Source of the DNA: Tropicibacter sp. R16_0
GTDB lineage: Bacteria > Pseudomonadota > Alphaproteobacteria > Rhodobacterales > Rhodobacteraceae
Assembly: GCF_017743935.1 (NCBI RefSeq)
Contig: NZ_JAGHRE010000017.1
Location: 1 to 64,000, forward strand
Direction: 5' to 3'
Length of the DNA: 64,000 nt
The notes beneath the pieces are model-generated. The model saw only the letters and a list, made by a program, of their open reading frames with translations. It was not told the origin of the DNA and searched no databases. Of this stretch, positions 7,813 through 16,402 are shown one piece after another. Both the position numbers and the translations under genes were made by a program. The number at the start of each line of letters is the position of its first letter. Position 1 is the stretch's first letter.

Positions 7813-8129
7813 CGCGTTGCGAGCTGGAGTTTCACGTCGGTCAAGACCTCGGTACCAGTTATAGTTAGTCTTTCGCTAAGCTGAATACCACGGCGGGGTA
7901 CTTGCGGAGTGCAACAACATCTGTCTCAACATCGCCTGGCGCGCCCGTGAAGGCCGGTTTAAGCCTTTTTGCAAAACAGCTGACACTCGTTTTCCTCGAT
8001 CTGATACATCAGACCCGGAGAGCGAGCATCCTACGAAATCACGTCACTGGACAAGATGGGACTCTCACACTAATTTTTTTATATAGACCAGTTTGATATC
8101 AAAACTTCATTTCAGTTCGGGCGGCTTGG
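7813..8129. other. Intergenic stretch between two orphan membrane protein genes
   Basis: No gene is supported here. The last 60 bases are AT-rich (TTTTTTTATATAGACC near 8076-8091) and probably include the promoter of the gene at 8130. I cannot assign exact boxes. Confidence 0.35.
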
Positions 8130-8795
8130 ATGACCAGCAATACCTACTACGTTGAATATTTGATTGTCGGTAGCATCTCTGTCGCATTGTTTTTGTTTGG
8201 TTCCGATTTGGTCCTAACGTTGCAGAAGGCCAATGCTAAGGAGTTCCAGTTGGTTTGGGCTCTCATGATCGTGCCCATATCTTACATGTGCGGGATTTTA
8301 GTCGACGCAGTAGGGTACTTGGTTATGGAGCTTCCAGTTAGGCGCTATACTGGAGACTACGAGCGAGACCGGAAGGAAGTGAAAAGTGCTGCTTCTGGGC
8401 CCGATTTGGCTGTTAGCGATACGCGAGAAAAAGCCGGAGCGAGCGCGAGTGGGATCGACACTGAAGCCTTCTCCTCTATCCTGCCAAGGCACGATTCACG
8501 GACAGCCTTTATTATCGTGACTGACGGAAATCTCTACGCACATCTGCGGATGCTGCGCAGCCGTGACCGGATGGTGCGGGGCAGTACGCTGGCTCTCTTC
8601 GCGAGCTGTCTTTTGGACATTGTGCCTGGCTCTGGATTAGATAGCCCTAAACTGGAACCGGATTTGGATTTCAGCGGCGATTGGCTACGGTGGGTGGCGA
8701 CGTTCGTCCTCTTTTGGACATGGTTTTTCTTGCATGCCCAAACGCGTAGGTTCAAGGACACGGCCTGCAAACTCTATTCGCCTGAATCTAGTTGA
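8130..8795 (+). CDS. Hypothetical membrane protein
   Basis: This 221-residue protein has about four hydrophobic helices: near residues 8-30 (YLIVGSISVALFLFG), 40-66 (LVWALMIVPISYMCGILVDA), about 150-165 and about 185-205 (ATFVLFWTWFFLH). A long hydrophilic loop around residues 70-130 lies between pairs two and three. There is no strong ribosome site before the ATG. I recognise no family. The hairpin-helix-loop plan recalls small membrane proteins of accessory and defence islands, without a diagnostic motif. Confidence 0.5.
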   Translation: MTSNTYYVEYLIVGSISVALFLFGSDLVLTLQKANAKEFQLVWALMIVPISYMCGILVDAVGYLVMELPVRRYTGDYERDRKEVKSAASGPDLAVSDTREKAGASASGIDTEAFSSILPRHDSRTAFIIVTDGNLYAHLRMLRSRDRMVRGSTLALFASCLLDIVPGSGLDSPKLEPDLDFSGDWLRWVATFVLFWTWFFLHAQTRRFKDTACKLYSPESS

Positions 8796-9544
8796 TCCGC
8801 TCGTCCCACAATCAGAGACCCATGGTTGGCTCATAAGCATGCTGATGGCTGAAGGTCTCACGCTGTTTCTCTTTCAAGTTCAGACGCCTGCCAAGTCTGA
8901 TCGAATTTGCGTTAGTGCTTGAAAAATTAGGAATAATCTCGTTCTTGAAAGCCGGATTCGAACTTGAAAGGGCTCTTTCAAGTTCGGCGGTGCAAAAATA
9001 AAGGGCTAGGGGGCCTTCCTGGGCGACTTCGTTACCGAAAGCCCTTATTTTGTTGGCTTTCAGCAGTGCGCCTGGAATTTGCAAGTATCTCTGTTTGACA
9101 ATAACATAATGGCGCTTACGTGGCCGATCTAAGCCTTTTTGAAAAACATCGCGGTTTGGGCCATTACCATGCCGTCATCCCTGTCATAGCCCTTGCTTTA
9201 CAGGCTCTATCCGAGTTCTTCCGGTATCTTCGGGGCTCTTCCGGTTACTGCAAGTATTTGTGTCTCGTAACAAGCAACTCTTTTTTTCTAACGGTAAGGC
9301 TTGGGTGTGTTTTGCCCTTATAAGGGGCTGTAGTGGCGCTGGTCTCGACCTATATCGTGACCAGCGAAGCGAACGCGGTCTATGTGATCGCCCGTTTCGG
9401 GGCATCAGGAGGAGATGGGCAGTTCACGGTCATTCGCTGGGGCTATTCTGAAGGTCTACTCTACGAGCAAAGCGGACACATGTCTTATTCCTTGGTCAAT
9501 TTGAAGAACCGTCCTAAGGTTTTGCCTAGAACGGGGAGAAAGTC
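8796..9544. other. 749-bp stretch without a convincing gene
   Basis: Frames here lack ribosome sites and protein-like composition. The stretch contains a structured segment (8959-9052, listed separately). It must also hold the promoter of the amidohydrolase gene, near the end. CTCTTTCAAGTTC occurs twice about 100 bp apart (near 8869 and 8973). Confidence 0.45.
8959..9052. ncRNA. Two adjacent strong stem-loops; possible structured RNA or terminator remnant
   Basis: The first stem pairs CGAACTTGAAAG (8959-8970) with CTTTCAAGTTCG (8975-8986) around a 4-nt loop. The second pairs AAAATAAAGGGCT (about 8995-9007) with AGCCCTTATTTT (9040-9051) with one bulge. Read on the minus strand, the second arm ends in a T-rich run. 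This could be a transcript end, a small RNA or part of a mobile element. No family is recognised. Confidence 0.35.
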
Positions 9545-10861
9545 ATGAAACCAATTGCAATTGCTTTGGCGGCGTCCTGCGTGGCAACCGCTGTTGTCGC
9601 TCAAGATGAGCCACTACCACAGACACTTTTCACAAACGTGAACGTGTACGACGGCGTGACACCTGAGTTGATTATGGATGCGAACGTCCTTGTCGAAGGA
9701 AACCTGATTGCACAGGTCTCGACCGAAGCAATCCAAGCTCCGAACGCCACAGTTGTTGACGGAGGTGGCAGGACACTTACGCCGGGTCTTACCGACACTC
9801 ATACGCATCTTCATATCGTAGCTCCCGCAGTGGACATGGAACAAATGCCTGGTCAGGAGGCGGGTATCCGGGGTGCTGTTGCCGCAGAAGACATGCTAAT
9901 GCGCGGGTTCACTACGGTGCGCGACTTATGTGGCAATACACATGGTATGCGCAGAGCAATCAACGACGGCGTTATTCCAGGTCCGCGTATCGTATCAGCA
10001 GGTGCTTGCATCGGCGGATGGTCAAGCCACGCAGACTTCATGACGGACACGTCTGTCAAAGGGCAGACGAACATGGAACGGATCGGTATGGTTCGGATTG
10101 CCGATGGTCCGGACGAGGTGCGGTTGGCAATTCGGGAAGAAATGCGGAAAGGTGCCAGCTTCATTAAGATTATGATCGGCGGTGGTCTTTCAAGCCGTTA
10201 TGACCCACTTGATGTCACCACAATGTCGAAGGAAGAGATTGAAGCTGCCGTGGACGAGACAGCACGGTGGGGAACATATGTGACCGCGCATGCATACACC
10301 GACGTCAGTCTGAACCTTGGCATGGACGCTGGCATGGTTACGTTCGAGCATATGCATCTGGCGGGCCGCGAGACTTTTGAACGCCTGGCTGAAATCGGAG
10401 CCGTTGTCAGTTCGCAAGTTGGTGTAGTTCCAACGCTATGCGACAACCCACTGTTCAACACCGCAGCGACGAAGGCTAAAGCTTGTAACCTTCAAGAAGG
10501 CGGCATTGCGTCGTTCGGCTTCATCAACGACCTGAACATCCGGACAGGGTATGGCGTCGACAGCTTTGGCTCTCTTGAAGGTTACAGATACAACAGCGAA
10601 GCAATGATCGTCCGCAAGGGCTATTTCAGCAACGACAAAATCCTTGAGCAGATGTTCGCGAACAACGCTGAGCTGATTGCAATGACCGGCGAGCGCAACC
10701 CCTACAAAGACGGGCCTTTGGCCGTAATTGAACCCGGTGCCTACGCAGACATCATTCTGGTCGAAGGTGACCCAACAGAGGATGTAGCTGTGTTCTCTGA
10801 CTGGGAAAACGGGATAGACCTCGTGATGAAGGACGGCGTTATCTATCGCAACGATCTTTGA
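9545..10861 (+). CDS. Exported metal-dependent amidohydrolase
   Basis: This 438-residue protein has an N-terminal signal peptide (MKPIAIALAASCVATAVVA, cleavage near AQ). The amidohydrolase TIM barrel shows the first metal site in LTPGLTDTHTHLH, the metal-binding region near FIKIMIGGG, TAHAYTDVSLNLGMDAG, and a second histidine in FEHMHL. A closing YADIILVEGDP is typical of the imidazolonepropionase/Xaa-Pro dipeptidase-like group. GGGGAG precedes the ATG. It probably hydrolyses an amide or lactam substrate in the periplasm; the substrate is unknown. The stop overlaps the next gene's start, so the two are coupled. Confidence 0.8.
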   Translation: MKPIAIALAASCVATAVVAQDEPLPQTLFTNVNVYDGVTPELIMDANVLVEGNLIAQVSTEAIQAPNATVVDGGGRTLTPGLTDTHTHLHIVAPAVDMEQMPGQEAGIRGAVAAEDMLMRGFTTVRDLCGNTHGMRRAINDGVIPGPRIVSAGACIGGWSSHADFMTDTSVKGQTNMERIGMVRIADGPDEVRLAIREEMRKGASFIKIMIGGGLSSRYDPLDVTTMSKEEIEAAVDETARWGTYVTAHAYTDVSLNLGMDAGMVTFEHMHLAGRETFERLAEIGAVVSSQVGVVPTLCDNPLFNTAATKAKACNLQEGGIASFGFINDLNIRTGYGVDSFGSLEGYRYNSEAMIVRKGYFSNDKILEQMFANNAELIAMTGERNPYKDGPLAVIEPGAYADIILVEGDPTEDVAVFSDWENGIDLVMKDGVIYRNDL

Positions 10862-11865
10862 TGATGCTATCGATTGGAATTGTAGCGGTTTTTGGGGCCG
10901 CTCTCGCGATCTGCGCCGGGGACGTATCGGCGCAGTCCTTTGAACATTCCGTAGCAGGCGAAGCAAAGCCATGGACGGAGGAGTTGAAGCCAAACGGCAC
11001 AAGCGACCTGACTTTCATCCTACACTCTGACCTGACGGGCGGCGAACGACCCGGCATATTCGAGCTTGCGGCTCGGCAAATGGCACTCTTGCGACCGGAG
11101 TTTGTGATCAGTGTAGGCGACTTGATCGAAGGCGGTGGAGACCGGGATGACTTGATTTCCGAGTGGGAGAGTTTCGATGCGCGAGCCGCGTTGATTGGTG
11201 CGCCTTATGTCCACGTCGGGGGTAATCATGATCTGTCGAGCGCAGTAGAGCGTGCGGTTTGGTCCGAACGCTATGGTCCACCCTATTTTCATTTCCGTTT
11301 CAAAGACGTGCTCTTCCTTGTACTCGACACGGAAGACATGACAGCAGAGCGCCGGGAAACGCTCGCTGCACAGCGCGCGGAAGCCGTTGAAATCTACAAA
11401 ACTGATGGCTCGGAGGCTTTCGCTGAAACGCCGTACGCCTTGAGCACCGAACGCGTGACCGGAGCCATTAGCAAAAGTCAGGGCGATTACTTCGTCGAAG
11501 CTGTTTCAGCAAACCAAGACGCGCGGCACACCTTTGTGATTACGCACAAGCCTGCCTGGGAGGCTGAGAAAACTGAGTTTCATCGCATCGAAGAGGCTCT
11601 GTCCGATATGCCATATACAGTGTTCAACGGCCATGAGCATTTCTACGAGTATCGGGAGCGGTTCGGGCGCGACTATATCCAGCTTGCGACGACCTCGGGT
11701 GAACAGTTTCCAGACAAGGGGCTGTCAGAAGATCACATCATGCTGATTTCCGTTCGCGGTGATGAAGTGGAGTTGGTTAATTTGATGCTAGAAGGCATAC
11801 GAGACCGGAAGGCCGAATACCCAGGCATGCTGACAGAACCTTGCTTCGCAACCAAAAGATGTTGA
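10861..11865 (+). CDS. Exported calcineurin-like metallophosphoesterase
   Basis: This 334-residue protein has a signal peptide (IGIVAVFGAALAICAGDVSA, cleavage before QS). Metallophosphoesterase motifs appear in order: SVGDLIEGG, VGGNHD, then VITHKP and NGHEHFYEY. The ATG at 10861 overlaps the upstream TGA (TGATG), which implies translational coupling; a second ATG follows directly. The most likely role is hydrolysis of a phosphoester or related compound in the periplasm, together with the amidohydrolase. The substrate cannot be read from the sequence. Confidence 0.75.
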   Translation: MMLSIGIVAVFGAALAICAGDVSAQSFEHSVAGEAKPWTEELKPNGTSDLTFILHSDLTGGERPGIFELAARQMALLRPEFVISVGDLIEGGGDRDDLISEWESFDARAALIGAPYVHVGGNHDLSSAVERAVWSERYGPPYFHFRFKDVLFLVLDTEDMTAERRETLAAQRAEAVEIYKTDGSEAFAETPYALSTERVTGAISKSQGDYFVEAVSANQDARHTFVITHKPAWEAEKTEFHRIEEALSDMPYTVFNGHEHFYEYRERFGRDYIQLATTSGEQFPDKGLSEDHIMLISVRGDEVELVNLMLEGIRDRKAEYPGMLTEPCFATKRC

Positions 11866-12367
11866 CTAGCTGCCCTAGGCCTGAAGCCGCCAATCGCTGC
11901 GTTGCGGCCAAAGACCAGTTTGGGCCGTTTGTGTGGTGTGCCTGGCTGTGGGCGCAACGACTTAGTAAAGGTCGCTAACTGCGCAGAGCGGGCCTGCGGC
12001 AGTGGCTCAACTTTGGCCGTCGGAAACGGCGTTGAGCTTGATTGGGTCAGCAGGGTTTAGTTTCGACGCTTGGTCCCTGTGCCGGGAGCGTCTGTCCCCC
12101 GGCCTTCCTTTCTGTGTGGTTTACCCTCGATACTCGCTCATCAGGCGCAGCACCCGGCAGGCCGGTGGCACCAATACGGATCTGTTGAGCCCCACCAACG
12201 GTCGAGATGTCCTTGTCAGCGCCCCCGCTGGTGCGGGTGTCGATGTTGGCCCAGCTCAAATTCACCAGGACCCGGTGCGAAGGGCAGGGTGCGACGTGGT
12301 TGCTCAGGCGGCGCTTCCGGGCGTTATCGCATTGACGCGGGCGGCGGGGGATGGTCACCCTGCGGGC
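11866..12367. other. Region before glnE with a gene relic
   Basis: The first 200 bases carry nothing recognisable. The LamG relic (12075-12252) follows. The last 115 bases, from about 12253, appear to be the native upstream region of glnE and should hold its promoter. Confidence 0.45.
12075..12252 (-). pseudogene. Relic of the LamG gene 3' end
   Basis: This segment matches the 3' end of the LamG gene at about 3061-3327 in the same orientation. From CACC onwards the last 90 bases differ by only a few transitions and still encode DIDTRTSGGADKDISTVGG on the minus strand. Relative to the intact copy, 89 bp (3136-3224) are missing. Both ends of the missing part carry TCAGGCGCAG (3126-3135 and 3215-3224), so the loss fits a slipped-strand deletion between 10-bp repeats. 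The deletion shifts the frame. Confidence 0.8.
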
Positions 12368-15154
12368 ATGACCACACCGCTGCATATCTCCCGCACGCCT
12401 CGACCTTTTGACCCTGACCTTGGCACCGAAACGCTCGACCGGTTTCCTGCATTATCGCCTGAACGCGCGGCGCTGATCTCGGGCACTGCGGGCAGCAGCC
12501 CGTATCTGAAAGGCGTGCTGGAGCAAGAGGCCGCGTGGCTGGCTGAGGCGCTGGACGATCCAGAGGGCGCGGTGGCGCGGGTCTTTGCGGATTGCCGGGC
12601 ACTGCCGTTCGATCAACTCAAGCCGGGGTTGCGCCAGGCCAAGCGGCGGATCGCGGGGCTGACTGCCCTGGCCGATCTGTCTGGCGGCTGGCCTTTGGAG
12701 CAGGTGACGGGCGTTCTGACCGACTTTGGCACCCTGGCGGCGGATGTGGCAGCCAAGGCCGAGATCGCCAACCTGATCCGGCGCAAGAAACTGCCGGGGC
12801 AGACCGAGGACGACATCGAAACGGCGGGCGGCATGGTGATCCTGGCCATGGGCAAGATGGGGGCGCATGAGCTGAACTACAGCTCGGACATCGACCTGAT
12901 CGTGCTCTTTGACGAGACCCGCTATGACCCCGATGATTTCTATGAGGCGCGACAGGGGATGGTGCGGGCGACGCGGAACTTTTGCGCCGCGCTCAGCGAC
13001 CGGACGGCGGATGGCTATGTGTTCCGCACCGATCTGCGCCTGCGCCCTGATCCGGCGGTGACGCCCGTGTGCCTGGCGACCGAAGCCGCTGAGCGGTATT
13101 ACGAAAGCCTGGGCCGCACCTGGGAGCGGGCGGCTTACATCAAAGCACGCGCCTGTGCTGGCGACATTGCCGCGGGGGAGCAGTTCCTGAAGACGTTGAC
13201 GCCTTTTGTCTGGCGGCGGCATCTGGATTTCGCCGCCATTCAGGACGCCCACGACATGCGGCTGCGTATTCGTGAAAACAAGGGCACAGGCGGGCCGATC
13301 ACGGTGCCGGGTCACGACATGAAGCTGGGTCGGGGTGGCATTCGCGAGATCGAGTTTTTCACGCAGACCCGTCAGCTGATTGCAGGTGGCCGCGATCGCG
13401 ACCTGCGGCTGCGGGGGACCGTGCCGGGTTTGGCGGCGCTGGCGGCCAAGGGATGGATCCCGCAGGATGTGGCCGAAAAGCTAACCGATCACTATCGCGC
13501 GCACCGGGATGTCGAGCACCGCATCCAGATGGTGCATGACGCGCAAACCCACCGCGTGCCCAAATCGCAGGACGGGATGGAGCGAGTGGCCTGTCTGATG
13601 GATCTGGATCTGGCCGATCTGCAAGCCGACCTCAAGGACCGCCTGACCGAGGTGCATGACCTGACCGAGGGGTTCTTTGCTCCCGATGCGGCACCAGCCC
13701 CGGCAGATGACCCTGCGCCGGTCGAGTTTGACACTGATGTCATTGCCCGTTGGCCGACGTATCCCGCACTCCGCTCGCAACGCGGCGCGCAGATTTTCGA
13801 ACGCATCAAGCCCGAGTTGCTGTCGCGCCTGTCGCGCACCGCCAAACCGGACGAGGCGCTGATGGCCTTGGATGGGTTTCTGGCCGGGTTGCCCGCAGGC
13901 GTGCAGCTGTTTTCTCTGTTCGAGGCCAACACACAGCTTATTGACCTGTTGGTGGATATCGTGGGCACCTCGCATGCCCTGGCTGGGCACCTGTCGCGTA
14001 ATGCATCCGTGTTCGATGCGGTGATCGGCGGGTCGTTCTTTGATGACTGGCCGGGGGAAGAGGCGCTGCAGGCCGAGCTGTCTGACGCGTTGGCTGCTGA
14101 GGGAGACTATGAGCGCCAGCTCGACATGGCGCGGCGCTGGACCAAGGAATGGCATTTCCGTGTTGGTGTGCATCATCTGCGCGGTCTGATCGACGGGGCG
14201 ACAGCGGGCCGCCAGTACTCTGACCTGGCGAGTGCCGTGATCGCCTCTATCCTGCCGATTGTCACTGCGCAGTTCGAGGCAAAACATGGGCCTGCTCCGG
14301 GGCGGGGCATGGCGGTTCTGGGCATGGGGTCGCTGGGGGCCGAGCGGCTCAATTCGACGTCCGATCTGGACTTGATCGTGATCTATGACCCGCAAGGGGT
14401 CGAGATGTCCGACGGCAAGCGCCCGTTGTCGACACGGCCCTATTTCGCGCGCTTCACCCAGGCGCTGATCACGGCGCTGACCGCGCCGATGGCGCAGGGC
14501 AGGCTCTATGAAGTGGACATGCGCTTGCGCCCCTCGGGCAGTCAGGGGCCGGTTGCCACCAGTTGGAGCAGCTTTACCAACTATCAGCAGAACGAGGCCT
14601 GGGTATGGGAGCATCTGGCCCTGACCCGTGCACGCGCCGTGGCCGGTGATTCAAGCCTTGGCGAAGACATCGAGGTGTTCCGCCAAGAGGTGCTGATAGC
14701 GCCGCGCGACCGCACCAAAGTTCTGACCGAAGTGATCGAGATGCGCGCGCGGCTGGCAGCGGCCAAGCATCCCACCGGGATCTGGGACGCCAAGACCGGG
14801 CCAGGACGGATGTTGGACATCGAATTGATGGCCCAGACGGGCAGCCTGCTGGCGGGCAATCCGGCGCGTGATGTCCATTCCGGTCTGGATGCAGCGGTCG
14901 CTGTTGAGGCGCTGAATGTCGCGGATGCCCAAACCCTCAAAGACACCTATGACCTATGCTGGTCGGTGCAAACGGCGGCGCGGCTGCTGTCGGGGCAAAG
15001 CATCGAGGTCGAAAAGATCGGCGAAGGTGGTGGTGCATTCCTGTGCCGCAGTGCCGGGTTCGATCGGATCGAGGATCTTGAGGCGGCGCTGGCCGACGGG
15101 TATGCAAAAGCGGATGCGGTGATCACTGCGGCATTGGAGAAGGGGCAGGGATGA
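12368..15154 (+). CDS. glnE: Glutamine synthetase adenylyltransferase / deadenylase
   Basis: This 928-residue bifunctional enzyme adds or removes AMP on glutamine synthetase in response to PII, controlling nitrogen assimilation. The N-terminal deadenylylation domain shows NYSSDIDLIVLFDE and the C-terminal adenylylation domain shows NSTSDLDLIVIYDP; both are G-S/T-D-x-D nucleotidyltransferase motifs, and the length is normal. The frame is open far upstream, but that part reads through the LamG relic. The ATG at 12368 (TTPLHISRTPRPF) gives the normal N-terminus. Its stop overlaps the next start (ATGA). Confidence 0.95.
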   Translation: MTTPLHISRTPRPFDPDLGTETLDRFPALSPERAALISGTAGSSPYLKGVLEQEAAWLAEALDDPEGAVARVFADCRALPFDQLKPGLRQAKRRIAGLTALADLSGGWPLEQVTGVLTDFGTLAADVAAKAEIANLIRRKKLPGQTEDDIETAGGMVILAMGKMGAHELNYSSDIDLIVLFDETRYDPDDFYEARQGMVRATRNFCAALSDRTADGYVFRTDLRLRPDPAVTPVCLATEAAERYYESLGRTWERAAYIKARACAGDIAAGEQFLKTLTPFVWRRHLDFAAIQDAHDMRLRIRENKGTGGPITVPGHDMKLGRGGIREIEFFTQTRQLIAGGRDRDLRLRGTVPGLAALAAKGWIPQDVAEKLTDHYRAHRDVEHRIQMVHDAQTHRVPKSQDGMERVACLMDLDLADLQADLKDRLTEVHDLTEGFFAPDAAPAPADDPAPVEFDTDVIARWPTYPALRSQRGAQIFERIKPELLSRLSRTAKPDEALMALDGFLAGLPAGVQLFSLFEANTQLIDLLVDIVGTSHALAGHLSRNASVFDAVIGGSFFDDWPGEEALQAELSDALAAEGDYERQLDMARRWTKEWHFRVGVHHLRGLIDGATAGRQYSDLASAVIASILPIVTAQFEAKHGPAPGRGMAVLGMGSLGAERLNSTSDLDLIVIYDPQGVEMSDGKRPLSTRPYFARFTQALITALTAPMAQGRLYEVDMRLRPSGSQGPVATSWSSFTNYQQNEAWVWEHLALTRARAVAGDSSLGEDIEVFRQEVLIAPRDRTKVLTEVIEMRARLAAAKHPTGIWDAKTGPGRMLDIELMAQTGSLLAGNPARDVHSGLDAAVAVEALNVADAQTLKDTYDLCWSVQTAARLLSGQSIEVEKIGEGGGAFLCRSAGFDRIEDLEAALADGYAKADAVITAALEKGQG

Positions 15155-15426
15155 CAGGGAAACGGGATATGTTGGACCCCAAGGGGTTGATCCGCGAATC
15201 CTATCGGATCGAGGGCATTGTGGCATCGCAATGCCGCAGCATCTTTCTGGATTGGGCGCTGAGCCTGCCCGACGGTCAGGATTCGCGCAAGGCGATCACG
15301 GCGCTGCTTGAACGCTATGCGGACCAACCCGAAGATCACCCGATGACCACCGTATTGCGCGAGGGGATGACCCAGATGACCGCCCCAAAACGGCGCGGCG
15401 GATGGCGTTCCAGGCCCCGCGATTGA
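15151..15426 (+). CDS. Conserved small hypothetical protein coupled to glnE
   Basis: This is a 91-residue soluble protein (GLIRESYRIEGI, then CRSIFLDWALSLPDGQD) with a basic tail. The ATG overlaps the glnE stop by 4 bp. From memory, rhodobacteral genomes carry a similar ORF after glnE. It has a helical, charged composition and no known domain. Co-transcription with glnE is likely, but a role in nitrogen control would be a guess. Confidence 0.65.
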   Translation: MTGKRDMLDPKGLIRESYRIEGIVASQCRSIFLDWALSLPDGQDSRKAITALLERYADQPEDHPMTTVLREGMTQMTAPKRRGGWRSRPRD

Positions 15427-15568
15427 CCTGTTGGCCCGGTATTTTTGGCCGGAAACAATCTCTAAATCGGTCAGAAATTGTCTCAAAGTTGCCTCAATTG
15501 GGCAGCAAACCTTGATGCATCAAAAGTGCAAAGAGTCTCATTTGGGGCTCGTTCAAGGAGAAGAGACA

Positions 15569-16348
15569 ATGAAATCCATGCGACTGATTCTGCTGATGGG
15601 TTTGGGGCTAACTGTCTCGGCATGTGCTGCTGTCGACGTGCCGACGCGCAACGCCCCTTACGAGCAACTGCCTGATGGTGCCGTAGCGGCCCCGGCAGGT
15701 TATGAACTCACACAAATCGAACGCCAGCCTGTTCCCACAGCCGCTGTTGGGCAGGTGGCCATTGCCGCATCGCGTGCTGCAACCGATGACGCCTCGACCG
15801 GTTTGGCCAATGCGCTGACCATCGTACCGGGCCAGGCTCCGGTGTCGGTGAACACCGTGACCGTGCTGGTGCCTCGCGCGCTGAAAGTGTCCGAAGCCAA
15901 CCGGTATCTGCCGCGCGGCGACATCGTGTGGCGCGAAGATCCGATTGGTGACCGCCACGCGCAGGTGCAGAAAATCGTGCAGGATGCCATCGTTCAGGGT
16001 GTGACCCCGCTGAACGGTCCGGTGTCGGCTGACGTCGTGATCCAGGTGAAGCGTTTCCATGCGCTGACCGAAAAGGCCCGCTATACCACGGGCGGCGTCC
16101 ACTCGATCACGTTCGATCTGGCGCTTAAGCACCCCGAAACCGGTGAACTTCTGGTGCCTGTTCGCGAAGTGCGCGCCGATCTGGACGCCTTTGGTGGCCA
16201 GCAGGCGCTGCAGGCCGAGGCCCGCGGTCTGACCCAAAAGGTCCGCATCACCAACCACCTGGCCGAGGTGATCCGCCAAGAGCTGACCAACCCCGAAGGT
16301 TACAAGAACGCCTCGCTGGGCTTCTACCAGGTGCTCAACAACATCTGA
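15569..16348 (+). CDS. DUF6778-like lipoprotein
   Basis: This 259-residue protein has a lipoprotein signal peptide: LILLMGLGLTVSAC, with the lipobox cysteine near residue 19. AAGGAG sits 8 nt before the ATG at 15569. The mature part contains NTVTVLVPRALKVSEANRYL and ends in GFYQVLNNI. It resembles what I remember as the DUF6778 family of roseobacters. It is probably envelope-anchored, with unknown function. The frame is open further upstream, but that stretch is not protein-like. Confidence 0.7.
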   Translation: MKSMRLILLMGLGLTVSACAAVDVPTRNAPYEQLPDGAVAAPAGYELTQIERQPVPTAAVGQVAIAASRAATDDASTGLANALTIVPGQAPVSVNTVTVLVPRALKVSEANRYLPRGDIVWREDPIGDRHAQVQKIVQDAIVQGVTPLNGPVSADVVIQVKRFHALTEKARYTTGGVHSITFDLALKHPETGELLVPVREVRADLDAFGGQQALQAEARGLTQKVRITNHLAEVIRQELTNPEGYKNASLGFYQVLNNI

Positions 16349-16379
16349 GCCTTTCACAGCCAGACCAATCTTAGTAAGA

Positions 16380-16402
16380 GGGCGCCATGACAGCGCCCTT
16401 TT
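16380..16402 (+). terminator. Terminator-like hairpin with the rlmI start codon in its loop
   Basis: GGGCGC (16380-16385) pairs with GCGCCC (16393-16398), followed by TTTT (16399-16402). The 7-nt loop, 16386-16392, contains the ATG of the methyltransferase gene. It looks like an intrinsic terminator for the lipoprotein gene that extends into the next gene, or an RNA structure hiding the start codon. Confidence 0.55.

Noticed and set aside
8812-9084. 90-residue minus-strand ORF
   Set aside because: It spans both stem-loops, has no ribosome site and no protein-like pattern.
1-12300. Complete prophage or integrative element
   Set aside because: No integrase, transposase, terminase, capsid or tRNA-based attachment site was found in the accessory region.
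12002-12367. Long N-terminal extension of the glnE frame
   Set aside because: The open frame runs through the LamG relic on the other strand and lacks GlnE-like sequence; the ATG at 12368 gives the normal N-terminus.
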